A stretch of DNA of 24,815 nucleotides. Origin: Spongospora subterranea. Taxonomy: Eukaryota; Endomyxa; Phytomyxea; Plasmodiophorida; Plasmodiophoridae. The notes beneath the pieces were generated by a model. That model was given only the letters and a program-made list of their open reading frames with translations, searched no databases and was not told where the DNA came from. The translations under genes and the position numbers were made by a program. The stretch covers positions 1 through 24,815 of the forward strand of contig OUQQ01000273.1 of the NCBI GenBank assembly GCA_900404475.1, given 5' to 3'. Below are positions 1 through 11,296 of the stretch, one piece after another (the first letter of the stretch is position 1; every line of letters starts with the position of its first letter).

Positions 1-675
1 TAGATTGCCATCCCCTCATCACAAGAAAAAAGGATAGGATATTGTAAGTCGTCAAAACGTTTGTTGGTCGAACTGATCTCAGTCCAAACACCCACTTTGT
101 ATGCTCGCAAATTCATCTTCAGAGAGCAACGTACTCGAAGGGCACACAAAAGTCTATGGTCACCATTATGTTTGCGCACGTTGGCTTTCTGGAAGATGAA
201 TCAGGAGATATATATTGAGAGTCATGAATTTCCCAATGTATACTTAGACGTCAACGAGGGTCTGGCGTCGAAGTAGTTTATATGATGGTAAAGTTTATTT
301 GGGAAGCTGCAGGAAAATGTCCTTGGTCGGATTTGCCAAATCCATGGCCCAAATCGTTCTTGGGCGAAATCTGGAGAACGATATTCGGGCACGAGTGATA
401 ACGCGTCTCGACCTGTGATGCGCACCTACCTAAGATAAAACATCATCATATTGTAGTTTCGAGTCGCATTGTGCCCACCACAGTTTTCCAGAAATATGGT
501 TTTTCTCGACCGTGAATGTCACCTGATATTACGCTCTCCGGAACTGCAACAAGGCCAGCCATCAACTCAATTCACTGTAATTTTTTGACCTCCATCAATG
601 CGTTTAGCGTACGGCGCATTTCGGGCGCGGTGCAGCGAGCTGTAAGAATAGAACTCGTTGCCATGGCTTTTGAAT
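1..675. other. left edge, no firm gene
   Basis: I cannot assign a gene here. On the minus strand, short open stretches follow the possible gene at 676-1107. They lie around 570-680 (a piece containing the residues LTARCTAPEMRRTLNALME), 440-515 (containing VEKNHISGKLWWAQCD) and 226-420, where two frames are open at once. Candidate splice sites would join the first two in phase 0, so these could be 3' exons of the neighbouring minus-strand gene. The plus-strand open frames in this stretch show no recognisable motif. Confidence 0.25.
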
Positions 676-1107
676 TTACAGGACTTCAATACACTTTTCA
701 AGCTCTAGGCTGATTGATGATTCAATGACAATTCTATCCATCCATAATTGTGGCCTGGCGATGCGGCATTCTATTGCATATCTGAGTTTCATTGAAGCAG
801 CCCAGCTGAAACGTCTACCTGGATTAGATTTTGAGAAATTTCGCATCAGCATGAGGTCGTTGCAAAACTACAGAAACACCCCACCAAATCTATTGGCTCC
901 GATTTTTACCGGTGTCAACGCTTCAGATGGTTTCTTAACAATGTTAACAATTTCCCGTGCAACACACCGATATTTTGATAGCAAAAACTCTCTGAAGAAA
1001 ATCCACATGTAGAATACCAATGTTTCATCAAGTTCGGGATTCATGAGTTGTCTGCCACGCGTACGCGCCAGAATGTGTTCCCTGCTTGCTGTTGACGTTG
1101 TTTACAA
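676..1107 (-). pseudogene. possible minus-strand gene fragment broken by TAG
   Basis: One minus-strand frame is open for about 143 codons apart from a single in-frame TAG at 868-870. The residues on both sides look protein-like. Just before the stop is GANRFGGVFL and just after it is FCNDLMLMRNFSK. Read together, the junction resembles the strand-turn-strand seen in some PH domains of Rho exchange factors (VFLFNDLLL-type), but that is only pattern similarity. A potential ATG lies near 1038 (MNPELDETLVFY). The gene would lie directly downstream of the kinesin on the same strand, only about 50 bp away. Alternatives are a pseudogene, an unresolved splice, a sequencing error at the TAG, or chance. 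I do not recognise the protein. Confidence 0.3.
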
Positions 1108-1161
1108 AATCGTAACACGAAGGTCGTCAACTATCCCCACCTACATTCATCACAATCTTCT

Positions 1162-4100
1162 TTATCTATCCAGTTTAGTAAAAATCTTCTCATTATCGTC
1201 TTTAGCAATGCTTCTGTTGCTAATCTGTAATACACCAGAGACTGCATCTGGTAGAGGTCGGAGCATTTTCAACAAGTCAGCGTCTGCATCGGTGATTTTT
1301 GATGTAGTTCGACCCGAATATCGCGACGTTCCCGTAAATCTGGTCTTATCGGTTAGACGATCCAAAACGGATTTATTCTCGATGTCTTCTGTTTCGTCAG
1401 GAATATCAGGAGACAGACGCTGGATTGAGTTAAGGTGAATACAAGGTGATCCTGATGAGACAATCTAACCTGAACTCGTGATGAAGTTTCATTTCGTATT
1501 GTTGGCTCCTCCGACCGCGCTCGTCTATGTTGTTTTTTGGAGGAGTACGCCCTTGGTAAGCTGACTACAGGGTTTACTACACCTCGGGTACGACACCTTG
1601 TTCTTCCCTGAAGATAGAATAAGATAGCCATGTGGATAAACTGGTGAAAGAACTGACATGCTCTGCAATAGGGCTCAACAGTTGCGATTGTTGTCGCTTG
1701 ACTTGACTTAGCTGCGTCTCAAGCTCCCTAATACTACTTTGTTCCCCAAATTCTGCCGTGAGCATTGCCTGACCCAAGTCTGAGATGCAAGGTCAAGGTG
1801 TCATTATTTGGCTGTACCTGTCGCTCTCTTTCGCTCTCTTTTACTGCGACAATCAGTTTTCTATCACACTCACGTTGGTTAACCTCCAGCCTTGCTGCGC
1901 TGGCTTCCATATCGTTCTGCATACGCTATTATGATATAAATTGTGAGAATAGTTGGCAGAGATCACCTGGACTTGCAGTATTTCAGCTTCCAGTGCTTCT
2001 TGACGCTTGCGGGATTGGTTGAGGTGCACTCTTTGTTTTATAGCAAAGTTAAAAAGATACAGTATCAACACCCGAAACGCTGGAAGGTTGTCTTCGTCAA
2101 TCCCAATCAATCGAAATATATTAGAGTCAACTTCTCCAGGTCTTGAACCTACAAGAGCAGGACAAATCGAAACTTGACTCTCCGGTCTAAGTCAATGTTG
2201 CTTTACCTGTCCTTTTGTATGAAGACTCCACTTTTTCTGATTGATTCGCCTCGTAAATCTGGACACGTCTCAGATGTACAAAACAAATGATTTACCATTC
2301 GTACCTGCGATTTAACGAATTCGAGCTCTGCTTTGGTGTCATCAATGGTTTCTTTGACATTGACGTGATGGTCTCCGTAAGCGTCGTTCTGCTCCATGAG
2401 GTCAGAGAGTTTTGTTTCCAGTTCGGACCTCAGTGTTAACAGTCTTCTCCTCTGTACTCCCATGTCTCTAATCGTGGTGTCAAATAAAACCGTTATTAAG
2501 CAACCCACCTACCTAGCTTGTACTGCTGAACCGATGACTCTTCGTACAACGTCCTTAATGTTGGCAGGCATTTTGCGGAAGGATGGATGTCCTGGCCTTA
2601 CGCGACTGTCAACTTTTCTTTTCATTGCTTCGGTTAACTCTTTTTGAAGCAATGTGTTTTTCTGTGTTTTGGCTTTCATAACAAGGTCTTGCTGGTACAT
2701 TCTCTCGTGCATCCGTGCGATTTGGACGGAATCTTTCCGCAATTGTTTTTGCAATGCAGCTACTTGGCGATGATGCTCTTGCACCCAAAATCTATGCTTA
2801 TCTGCTTCTTCTCTCATTTGGCGTTGTAGCATAACCTTACCATGGAAATTCAGTATCAAGCAGGTATAAAATACAAGATAGTACTCTTTGTTTCTTAATG
2901 CGAGAAATATCATCTCGAAGAGATGCGATCTGATTTTCGTCCTTTGGTCGTGATCGTAAAATCTTCTGGTTATCTCGGAATTTTCGCCGAAGTTCCTCTA
3001 GTTGGCTCTGTGAAGAATTAGGCGACAAGAGTACTATAGGTAGTTACACTAACCGTCATTGACAGGAGTCGGGATTGAAATTCAGTTTTTATGTCTTCAA
3101 CCTAACGCAGTGTTAGCACAAAATTTGCATGCAACCATGTGAAACACCTCTTGTTGCGTAGAAGTACGCGACGCTCCAATTGTCTTCATAACTGAATCTC
3201 TTTCCTCTTGCGTTAGACGGACGCGGTTTTCCATTTCTTGAATCTTTTCCTCATAACGTTGTCTGAGTCGGCATCAAATTAAGAATCAATGAGTTTGAGA
3301 CGCACACCTTAGTGTTTCAGATTGTAAGCTTCTTTTGAGAAGCTGTTCAATGAGGGCATTCTTGTGATCAATGTCAGCATCGAATCGTCTCAGCGCGCGT
3401 TCGTTCAGTTCATTCTGACGTCGAAACTCGCGATCTCTAACGGACAAGTAAGAACTGGATCAAACGATGGCAAAGCACTCTTACACTTTCTTCCTTTTCA
3501 CTTCCAACTCATCAACCTCGTTTTCGATCTCGGAATCGGAGCCAGCCAAACTAGTTACATCGGATTTATCTTCTTGAATAATCTTCTGCACATAATAATC
3601 AAGAACGACACATTTGAAGAACTATTAGGTACCTCAGACTCGTCGTTATCCACTTCTGCGGTGATATCTCGGGAAAGTACCATATCAGAGCGTTTTACAA
3701 TGGAATCAACATCCAAAGTGCCAGTGGAGCGTGCCTTTTGCATATATGAGACAATTCAAAAATGGTCGGAGACATCGCAAGCGGACCTGTTCAACAAGAT
3801 CTTGCAAAGCTTTCTGAGCAGCATCTTTATGGGCAACTGCCTCGAAATGCTTAGTTTTAAGTTCCGAGTAGCCATGTTTTTCGCGCTTGATAAGAGCCAT
3901 CAGCCTCAGAACTGAAGGTCCCAATTATCAAAAGATTATTCGACATATTTGAAGTCAACCTTCAGAATCTAAATAGACGTTTTCTTTTCTGATTTCAGCC
4001 AGTTGGTTACGAAGATCCTCAGTTTCAGAGTCGACACGACTCTCATTTACTTCAAAAGCTCCAGCAGAAAAACTGACTTGTGACGGATCGATTCCATGCT

Positions 4101-5788
4101 TCGAAAGAGCAGCTTCTAAATGCAGGATTCGCTGGCGATACACCTATGCAAACTCATTAAACATCAAAGTAACTTATAGACAAAATAATTGATAAACCTC
4201 CATTTTTTGCGAATTTGGATCTCTTCCAATAACAGGTTTGTTGACGATGTTTCTTGCTCTGGCAGCATATCTCAGCGTATTCAGAGTCTCCTCGAAATGA
4301 ACATCCGCAGGGGACACGCAAGCAATCACTATGTACATGTCAGCAAAACTGAACTAATTTCGGTAAACGACACCGACTTAATGTCTTCGAATTTCCTCCT
4401 AGCGAATCTTGTAGCAACCTGGTAACCTGACTTCGTTTAAAACAAAAGACAAAACGATTCTATGGATGATAGAAACCTTGCTGTCCCTAAATGGTACATG
4501 CGTCGCTTTCCTGGATGGGTCTCCTAAAGCCGAAATCACGTTTCCCAAGGCTAGCAGACCGCAATTGATATTGATCCCTTCTTGTCTTCTGCTACCTTCA
4601 GCACCCGTCTTTTTCAACCTCTCAGACCCTAAAGTGAACTAAACACAAACCAAACAAGAGAACAACTAGAAAACCTGCTAAGTCAACGAAGGTGAATTTG
4701 GAGAGAATAAATTCAGTTCCTTCACCACCTTCACCAATATCTGTGATGTCGCGATCAAAATATGGAATTCATTGAACTACTCTCAACTCTAATCAACTCT
4801 AAAATGGACGTACTGATATCATCGGAATGGTCAGCTAAGACTCTTCGTTGAGTGAGAAGCACACTGAATATTGCATGCGACCTGCTGGAGTATGCCTGAA
4901 AAACACATCAGTAAAAAAGTTGCACAGCACTGATTCGGCCCATACATTCATTAGAGTTGAACCAGTCGACCGATGTACGGTGCCCTCTTCTAGACATCTG
5001 AGAATCATAATTAATTCAGACCATGATCAAAAGCTTGGTTGAAGCTCAGATTACGATAAGAGCTCGGAGGCATCCGAAACATGACGTTCTTCAACACCAA
5101 AAGGTACGACCAGGCCATTAGCGGTTTCACGAATGGAGATCGACTTAGGCCGGCTAGAGACGTTCAACAGATCACGTAGTTCTGAACAGGATCAGGTACG
5201 ATATTCAAACAAATCAGTGAACCTCATCACCACCTTCGTTATAGATCTCAAGGAAACTGCATCTAACAGAAAATTCTCGGGAGGAATCGGAATTTTCCTT
5301 CACATATTGAAATAAGTCATGAATTACTCTTGGGAGGATACCCTTCTCTTCGTTTGGTGTCGATAGGCCGTTACTCTCTGTTCCCATTGTGTGAGATTTT
5401 CCGCTCCCCTAAGATTTATGACTATTTAAACGGGAGATCTGCGTTTCGGAAGAGAAAATCAGATAATAATTACAGTTTGTCCATATGCCATGACTGTTGA
5501 ATTGAATCCTTGAACGAAACTTTTCAAGAGGGGCTCAACGCATTGCTCGTACATTTCAGCCTGGCGTGCATCTTGTCCAAAACAAAAATCGTAGGTGAAC
5601 AGTCGCTGCTCTCCAAGAATGATCTGATTGGAGGTTTGGCGGCGAATACATTCTCGACACTCCTGCAACTTTTCATTCCCAAGAATCGGTCGGATCTGAT
5701 GCTGCGTCAGCACAAAGTTCCGGCTACAGCAACGCTGCAAACTAACCCGAACAGCAACGCGAACGCTTGTTCCGTCCTCATCCGACAT
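1162..5788 (-). CDS. kinesin-4 family motor (KIF4/KIF21/KIF27-like), many exons
   Basis: This is a plus-end microtubule motor with an N-terminal head. The ten motor exons are 5747-5788, 5474-5695, 5234-5408, 5055-5181, 4946-4997, 4814-4895, 4675-4740, 4477-4628, 4378-4426 and 4198-4328. Their phases agree and they give 366 codons. Visible landmarks are the P-loop [13 protein letters not shown] (residues 86-98), EIYNEELRDLL, switch I SSRSH (209-213), switch II DLAGSE (253-258), [23 protein letters not shown], and [12 protein letters not shown] followed by [30 protein letters not shown], which is split across an exon junction. [14 protein letters not shown] and the ETLNTL neck are typical of kinesin-4. 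From 4143 down to about 1640 come more short exons rich in K, E, Q and R, forming a long coiled coil. The final exon carries a p25-alpha-like LTD...FTG motif and ends at TAA 1162-1164. The start [14 protein letters not shown] matches kinesin-4 N-termini. Some tail splice sites are unresolved. Family members act in spindles or at cilium tips; the role here is inferred. Confidence 0.9.
1312..1372 (-). other. p25-alpha/TPPP-like LTD...FTG motif in the kinesin tail
   Basis: The last kinesin exon encodes [19 protein letters not shown]. The TPPP/p25-alpha C-terminal signature is of the form RLTD-x-x-x-[FY]-TG-[ST]-x-[KR]. The phase-0 splice from the preceding exon (ending SSRVQ, joined to [11 protein letters not shown]) puts this in frame with the coiled coil. 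The match is short and was made by eye. A microtubule-binding role is inference from TPPP. Confidence 0.5.
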
Positions 5789-5981
5789 TTGTTTGAAAAA
5801 GGCGCGATAATTGTTCACGTCAGTTCCTGTTCATTCGGTAATCTGAGCACCGTGAGTACACTCAGAGTGGTCATTATGTACATTTACCTGCGTCGAAAAT
5901 AATTGTCGCCCAGAAACCCGCAACCTGCGTCCGCTTTCGCCAGGTTGTACTACCCTCTCTGATACAGCATATATTTTCTAG

Positions 5982-7485
5982 AGAGGAATTTATTCGCTGA
6001 CGCAGAACGCATTGAGTTCAACTTGGCATTGCCAGCAAAAATCTGGTTTTTTTCCAATCACATCAGATGGCTCAGGCATTGCGTCGCGCTGAGGGAGAAG
6101 GATAATACCGCCAGAACAGGCTCTATCTGGTTGGACAAGTTTCATTGAGTTGTTCCTTTTTCAATTCATAATCGGTGGAACACTTAATCTCAGGCATGCG
6201 TCAGACCACGATTCGGAAATCATTAAATGCTTGGATTCTTTGATGCGTTCCAGATTGACGACAATGCAAAAATAAACCAAGCAAGTCAGACTGATATTCA
6301 TTTCGGCTACTTATTGACGTCGGAACGTTAGCGCAATTGCTTGTTTTTGTGACGTCAGTGATAAATCTTCATTGCAGGGCGTACACCTGAAGGGAACGTG
6401 GTCCAGACAACTAACGAACAGCTATTTTGAGAACATCTTGCTCAAGATGATGGAGATCAAGACTAGGAGGAACCGCAGCCTTTGAGCGTTGGAAATTTTC
6501 AAAATACGATCAGACCAATAGGTCACTCCAGAATTCGTCAACATGACATTAGGAAAATTTATTTGTGATGAAGTATCGTCGAACTATCAAAAGGATTCGA
6601 ATCTCCAGTTTGTACACCAGTCAGAAACACACGTGGGTTCTTGCCCTAAATCTTTTGACTGGTCCCAATTGCAACTCGAATTCTTCAGGTAGCAAATCTG
6701 TCTGAGAGTGTTTGGTACTGATTTCGCAGATTACAAGCCACTACAGTAGTACTTGTTTGCGATAACCGTAACGATCACCTTTGCAAGTGGTACATAAAAT
6801 CAAAACTGATGACTTGCATGACAGCATCTTCAACTCTACAGACACGTTGATTCGGACTTCCGGTTTGCCATTTATGTCAGCTAACCCAAATCTTTACTTC
6901 CGAGCAAATGCCTTACGTCGCATAATCTTTCTAACAGCAATGGAAATGGAACGTGTAGTCCTTAGCTGTTTCAACGCCCTCTTTGATACAAAACTGGCAA
7001 GATATGCTCAAGCATTTGATTCCACCACATGCGATGCGTGAAATGGGGCTACAAAAAGCTCGCTACTGGATATTTCAGGCGCAAATGTGTCCACCAAATG
7101 ATTATTATTGGTGTCTTCTTTTCTGTAGAATTAGTAAAGTACCCAAAATTGACCAAGACGCATGCGTTGATGATGCAAGAGTTTGACGAAATAGACCTTG
7201 TCGTATTTTGGGGTCGAAAGGTACGGCCTACACTTTTTGCACAGGATGAATTCTAAAAAGGCAAGTGCTTCGGACATCGCGGCTCGCCGGTTTAAGCCTG
7301 ACGAAGAGACTTTGGAGATAATCAATGATCTACGCCAGAAGATGTCCGCGCTGAAATCATATCGATCGTCTGTTAGCGAATCAGCTCTAAGTGTCAAAGG
7401 AGAAATACGAGAACTTCGTAAATCTCAAGAAACTCTCATACGTGAGCAGAGTAGAACTCAACATGCACTCAAAAGAAAAGCATAG
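5982..7485 (+). CDS. unrecognised multi-exon protein gene
   Basis: Several short open pieces with good splice borders lie in one orientation. They are 5982-6138 (includes FADAERIEFNLALPAKIW), 6194-about 6270, 6378-about 6485 (GVHLKGTWSRQLTNSYFEN), 6543-6688 (starts MTLGKFICDEVSSNY) joined through a 41-bp intron at 6689-6729 to LQATTVVLVCDNRNDHLC, about 6817-6920 (IFNSTDTLIRTSGLPF...), about 6951-7110 (LIPPHAMREMGLQKARYWIF), and 7246-7485 (starts MNSKKASASDIAARRF, then a helical, probably coiled-coil stretch ending at TAG). I cannot settle all joins and do not recognise a family. The gene may begin upstream in the region divergent from the kinesin. It ends 28 bp from the convergent ankyrin gene. 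It could be one gene, or two with the last exon separate. Confidence 0.4.
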
Positions 7486-7513
7486 TCAAACTGGAACAAT
7501 GCAATTGCCGATT

Positions 7514-8611
7514 CTATATTATCATATTTGACCTTTCCTTATCTGATAAAAAAGAAGCGACTCTCTTTGTGGCATGAGTTTCAGCATAGTCGATGCAGGT
7601 CTTGTTCGTATGATCTAGAATATGGACATCGATGCACACTTGTTCAACCAGATACTTTGCAGTATCTATATGGTCATATAATGCAGCAAGATGCAAGGCT
7701 GTTCTTCCATTACCATCGACAATGTAAGGATCGCAAGAACAGTGCTGGACTAGAAAATCCAACACTGTGGCATGACCATATTGAGCAGCTAGATGAAACG
7801 CGGTCTGTCCCTCTTTCTGCACCTTTGATGTTAGAGTTGATAATTAACTAAGTACAATTCACCAACACCTTTTCTATGCGGTCGATGTCAATTGATGAAA
7901 TATTTTCATATATCCAACGCAATAAGACAATATGTCCTTGCTGGGCGCATAAGTGTACGCAAGAACGTCCATCCTTCAAAACATGATGAGCCGGCACTTC
8001 TGAGTTCATCTTCTGGAATAAAAATTTAGCTGGTCTTAAAGTCAGCAGCACCTCTCAAGAAAAAAGAAAGTAAACCTCCGACCACATGGTAGATGTCCAC
8101 CTTGTACGGCATAAAGAAAAGGTGAAAATCCTTCCTGAAGAAAAACAAACATTGTTAGCCTCCATTTGAGGGGATTTCTCATTGATTCTGTATACGTCGT
8201 CAGTAAGAGCTACATCTCCTCCTGCTGTTTCAGTAAGATATATCAAGGCTTGCAGTGAGCCTTCTCGTGCAGCAAAATGCACCGGAGTCGCTCCAGTTTC
8301 ATCTTTTTCGTTTGAGTCCATACCGCATGACTTCACGAGCCAAATCACTGCCTCGATGCAATCATATGCAGCAGCGAAATGTAGATATGTACGACCATTC
8401 TACCGCAGAAAGTCACATAAATACGATATTTTGGCGAGGCACTTACCTGGACATGAACGGTGCTATCGGGAACGGAATTGGCTTTGCATTTCTCGAATAA
8501 AGACTTGAATTGGTCAACGTCACCCAGCTCTAGGGAAAGGAGAGCGTTGGATATGGTCTGATCTTGTTGACTTGGAGATATATTAGCGATAGTGGTAGTT
8601 GTATTACCCAT
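7514..8611 (-). CDS. ankyrin-repeat protein, five exons, possible N-myristoylation
   Basis: Ankyrin repeats are protein-binding scaffolds. The exon model 8447-8611, 8196-8399, 8086-8134, 7869-8029, 7514-7822 keeps phase throughout and gives 295 residues. Repeat cores seen in order are GRTYLHFAAAYDCIEAVIWL, GATPVHFAAREGSLQALIYL, GFSPFLYAVQGGHL, GRSCVHLCAQQGHIVLLRWI, GQTAFHLAAQYGHATVLDFL and GRTALHLAALYDHIDTAKYL, followed by a weaker half repeat. The start MGNTTT fits the N-myristoylation pattern MGxxx[ST], which would place the protein on a membrane; this is inference. Introns are 46-61 bp. The third intron (8030-8085) is the least certain, because its donor GTGGTC is weak and was chosen since it restores repeat spacing. 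The gene converges with the gene ending at 7485. No partner can be named. Confidence 0.85.
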
Positions 8612-9135
8612 AGCGATTATGATCAGCCCGTTATACCTATTGTTGAGGGTGTTTCAAGGACCAGTCTGCCACGCTACCGGTGTCATCACACTCAACAGGG
8701 GCAAGTCAATGATATCCCCCACCCCCACAACTAATAGACGGTGTATGCTCCTTCAATTGGCCCATTATCACTAATTGGTCACTACAACCAGGATGAAGCA
8801 TTTACTTGGAGAAATAGGCGAATGTGTAGATCCATAGCTCGTTCGCCAAAGGGCTACATATGAACAGTTCGAGGCTGAAAACCACGGAAAACAACAGGTT
8901 CATGAATTGAGAATGGATTACGTTGACGGGAATCAAACTGGAGACATCGATGAAGGGAATGCAACCTAATACTAAAACAATAGCTGCTTGGTTCAGATCG
9001 ACTGTGCCTGGGAAGCCAATAAATCGGTCTCTCTGGCACTGTTGGCATTGTCCCTCTGTGCTATTTAGTACTGTACTGAACCCAGTACCCTACTAGTTCC
9101 GAACCTTCTTCATCCATCATCATCGACCATCTTCG
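8612..9135. promoter_or_regulatory. bidirectional intergenic region, ankyrin gene and 9136 gene
   Basis: These 524 bp separate two divergent start codons and show no convincing coding sequence. Two ATTGG (inverted CCAAT) pentamers sit 18 bp apart at 8756-8760 and 8774-8778, roughly midway. Paired CCAAT boxes are common in eukaryotic divergent promoters, but this match is short and could be chance. A CATCATCATC run lies just before the 9136 start. No clear TATA box was picked out. Confidence 0.3.
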
Positions 9136-11296
9136 ATGATCTCTTCAGTCAGTTTAATAGAAAAATACTGGAAATATTCTGGTGCTGAAGTTGAGCGATC
9201 ATTATCATGTATTTGGTTCAACCTATTTAATGGATCATTGTCTCTATCACCGCAATTGATATCTACTATTTATTCGGTATAAGTTTTCTATCAGTAATCA
9301 ATGGTCTATTGTGCTTAACCATATGATTGCAGATTCTGGCGCGTAATGAGTTATCGATGTTGTCAGAACTGATCGCTATTGAAATATTGCTATTTCATAA
9401 CCGTATCCCGGACCTGTTCGTATATAATTTCTCAGGTCGTTTCTCGGCTTATCGTCAGGCTCAATCCTGGACATGTTTTCAGATTCTGTTTCGGGCTTAT
9501 TCTGCCAATCCCTCTTTGGCTATGGACAATATTGCAGAAGTGGTTGGAACCCTTTCATTGCCTTCCAGCGATGCTCCACGTGTCGGTCCCAATGTATTAT
9601 CGATATCTTTGGCAGCAATATCCCATTTTATGAGATATCGCTCCAGCTCAATACTAAACCTGAATATTCTATCTGCACAATCGCTCGCTGAACAATATTT
9701 TCTCGGAAACGGTGGAAGCTGTGCTAGCCACGATCACGTAAGATCAAGCCAGAACACTTATAATTTACTTGGCGCTGCGCGTGATATTTTCACATCCTCC
9801 ACCTCATTCCTAACTGTCGGAGAACCTGCAGCCGAATCCATCATCAGGCTTGAATTGCGACAAGGTCTCACTGATGATCTTATGCCAGATCTGTTCGGTT
9901 TGCCTCCTGTCCAAAGGCAGGCCGCATTAATCGATAACGTTATAATTGCTGGGCAAATGTCTCGCTGTGATTATATCAATCAGAATATTCGTTCTCTTGA
10001 GCTATCAATGGGGATCATGTCAAAAATGTCTGATAGCGCCTTCATATACGCTGCTGATTTAGCACTGGAATTAGGTGTGAGTTTCAACAATATAGATTCC
10101 GATAAGCTTATCCATATTGTCATCAATAACTATGCTGACCCTCTACTGGCGTTTTCAATAATGCGGTTTATTGATCATCATGTCGTAAAGCTAATATCAA
10201 TAGGCTGGCTATCAGAATGGTCGGTGAACCGCTTTTTTTTCTGAATTTTTCAGAATTGACTGATTCATGGCTCTCTAGGCTTCCTGGGATAATGAAGATT
10301 GTCGCTTGTTTCCCAATATCGTATGCGGTTTACATACAGCGTTGGTTGACACTCTCTGTTTCAGACATTACAACCCTCGTAACTGCAATTTTCAATCTGC
10401 CGTTGATATCATCTACGATAGAGTTCAGTCAAATCATTGAAGTTGATCTGAATCTCAAACATGCGTTCCTTACAGCAGTTCGAAATGATCCCGATTTATT
10501 CCGTGTTTATACCTCATTACTGAGCAATAATGATGAGAGCCAATGTGCACATTTTATCCCACTAAAACTACTCAATGACAGGTCCGAGCTATGGCGACAG
10601 ATCACATTTAGGGTGTCTCAAGTGTGTTCAATATTGCCATCATGTCTGGGAGCCTTGTTCAAGTCAGCGAGAGGAAGAGGTGAACTAAAAGCGATAGCTA
10701 CAGTAATGATGGATCGATATGAGTCATGGTCCATATTGTCAGTTCATGGCGATATTTGCCACTTCCTCTCGATTATATTTCAGGCTGAACCGGACCTGAT
10801 AATCCAGCTCTGCCCAATAATCCTCTCTATCCTCTCCGATCACCGTCTGCCCGTATTATCTCAATTGGTTTCTGCTCTCATATCAAATATTGGTCAGCAT
10901 TGTGTTGGTTGTGATCCTCACGATCAGGTCCTATGCATGTATATAGAATGCATTGAGGCGATTGCTATCGAGACGATAGGAGCATGTCAGATCTGTCGGG
11001 TTGACGATGTTCAGGCCTGGATTCATCAACTCCATGATCAGCCTATCCTGTACTCAGCAATAACCACATTAATCAACCTATCCATCATATCCTCTCATCA
11101 ACCTATGAGCGCCCTTCAGCACATATTTCATCATCATGGCTCAGAGTTAGGTGAAGGGATATCTAATTGCGTTGTGAGGAAAATGGGCCTGGGCACCAGA
11201 AAACTTGAGTCGGGTAATGAAGCGGTTCGAGACGATATTGGTGATGAACAAGAGGACGGATCCGGACATATTGATTATTGGAATGAGCTCCCTTAG
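9136..11296 (+). CDS. large helical (HEAT-like?) protein, unrecognised, three exons
   Basis: Exon 1 (9136-9276, starts MISSVSLIEKYWKYSGAEVE) joins exon 2 (9333-10219) through a textbook 56-bp intron, with donor GTATAAGT and acceptor TTGCAG, in phase 0. The reading frame then has to change near 10220. A 59-bp intron at 10220-10278 (weak donor GTCGGT, acceptor CTCTAG, phase 2 on both sides) restores it and gives 681 residues ending at TAG 11294-11296. Alternatives are a 38-bp intron just upstream (donor GTTTAT) or an indel in a run of eight T at 10233-10240. The protein is almost wholly helical, rich in leucine, isoleucine and serine, and lacks a signal peptide, which suggests an alpha-solenoid scaffold. 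The acidic tail includes DDIGDEQEDGSG. I considered large complex subunits such as Integrator or CCR4-NOT proteins but saw no firm match. Confidence 0.75.
10220..10278 (+). other. unusual frame-changing junction (weak intron or T8 slip)
   Basis: Both flanking frames are long and protein-like, and they overlap across 10217-10244. The segment holds a T8 run followed by CTGAATTTTTCAG, which looks like the 3' end of an intron, but that acceptor is in the wrong phase for any nearby donor. The only phase-matched 59-bp option uses donor GTCGGT and the later acceptor CTCTAG. Adding one T to the T8 run would equally join the two frames. Confidence 0.45.

Noticed and set aside
1043..1438. 131-codon plus-strand frame with a hydrophobic run
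   Set aside because: It is antisense to the last kinesin exon; the apparent membrane segment is reverse-strand noise.
3364..3915. 183-codon plus-strand open frame
   Set aside because: It is antisense to several kinesin coiled-coil exons and introns, whose minus-strand reading is coherent and in phase.
5510..5902. 130-codon plus-strand open frame
   Set aside because: It is antisense to kinesin exons 1 and 2, which carry recognisable motor sequence.
868..6275. Alternative genetic code with TAA or TAG as sense codons
   Set aside because: In-frame TAG at 868 and TAA at 6273 occur only in uncertain models. The FKBP, kinesin, G-alpha and ankyrin genes end at TAA or TAG where their families should end.
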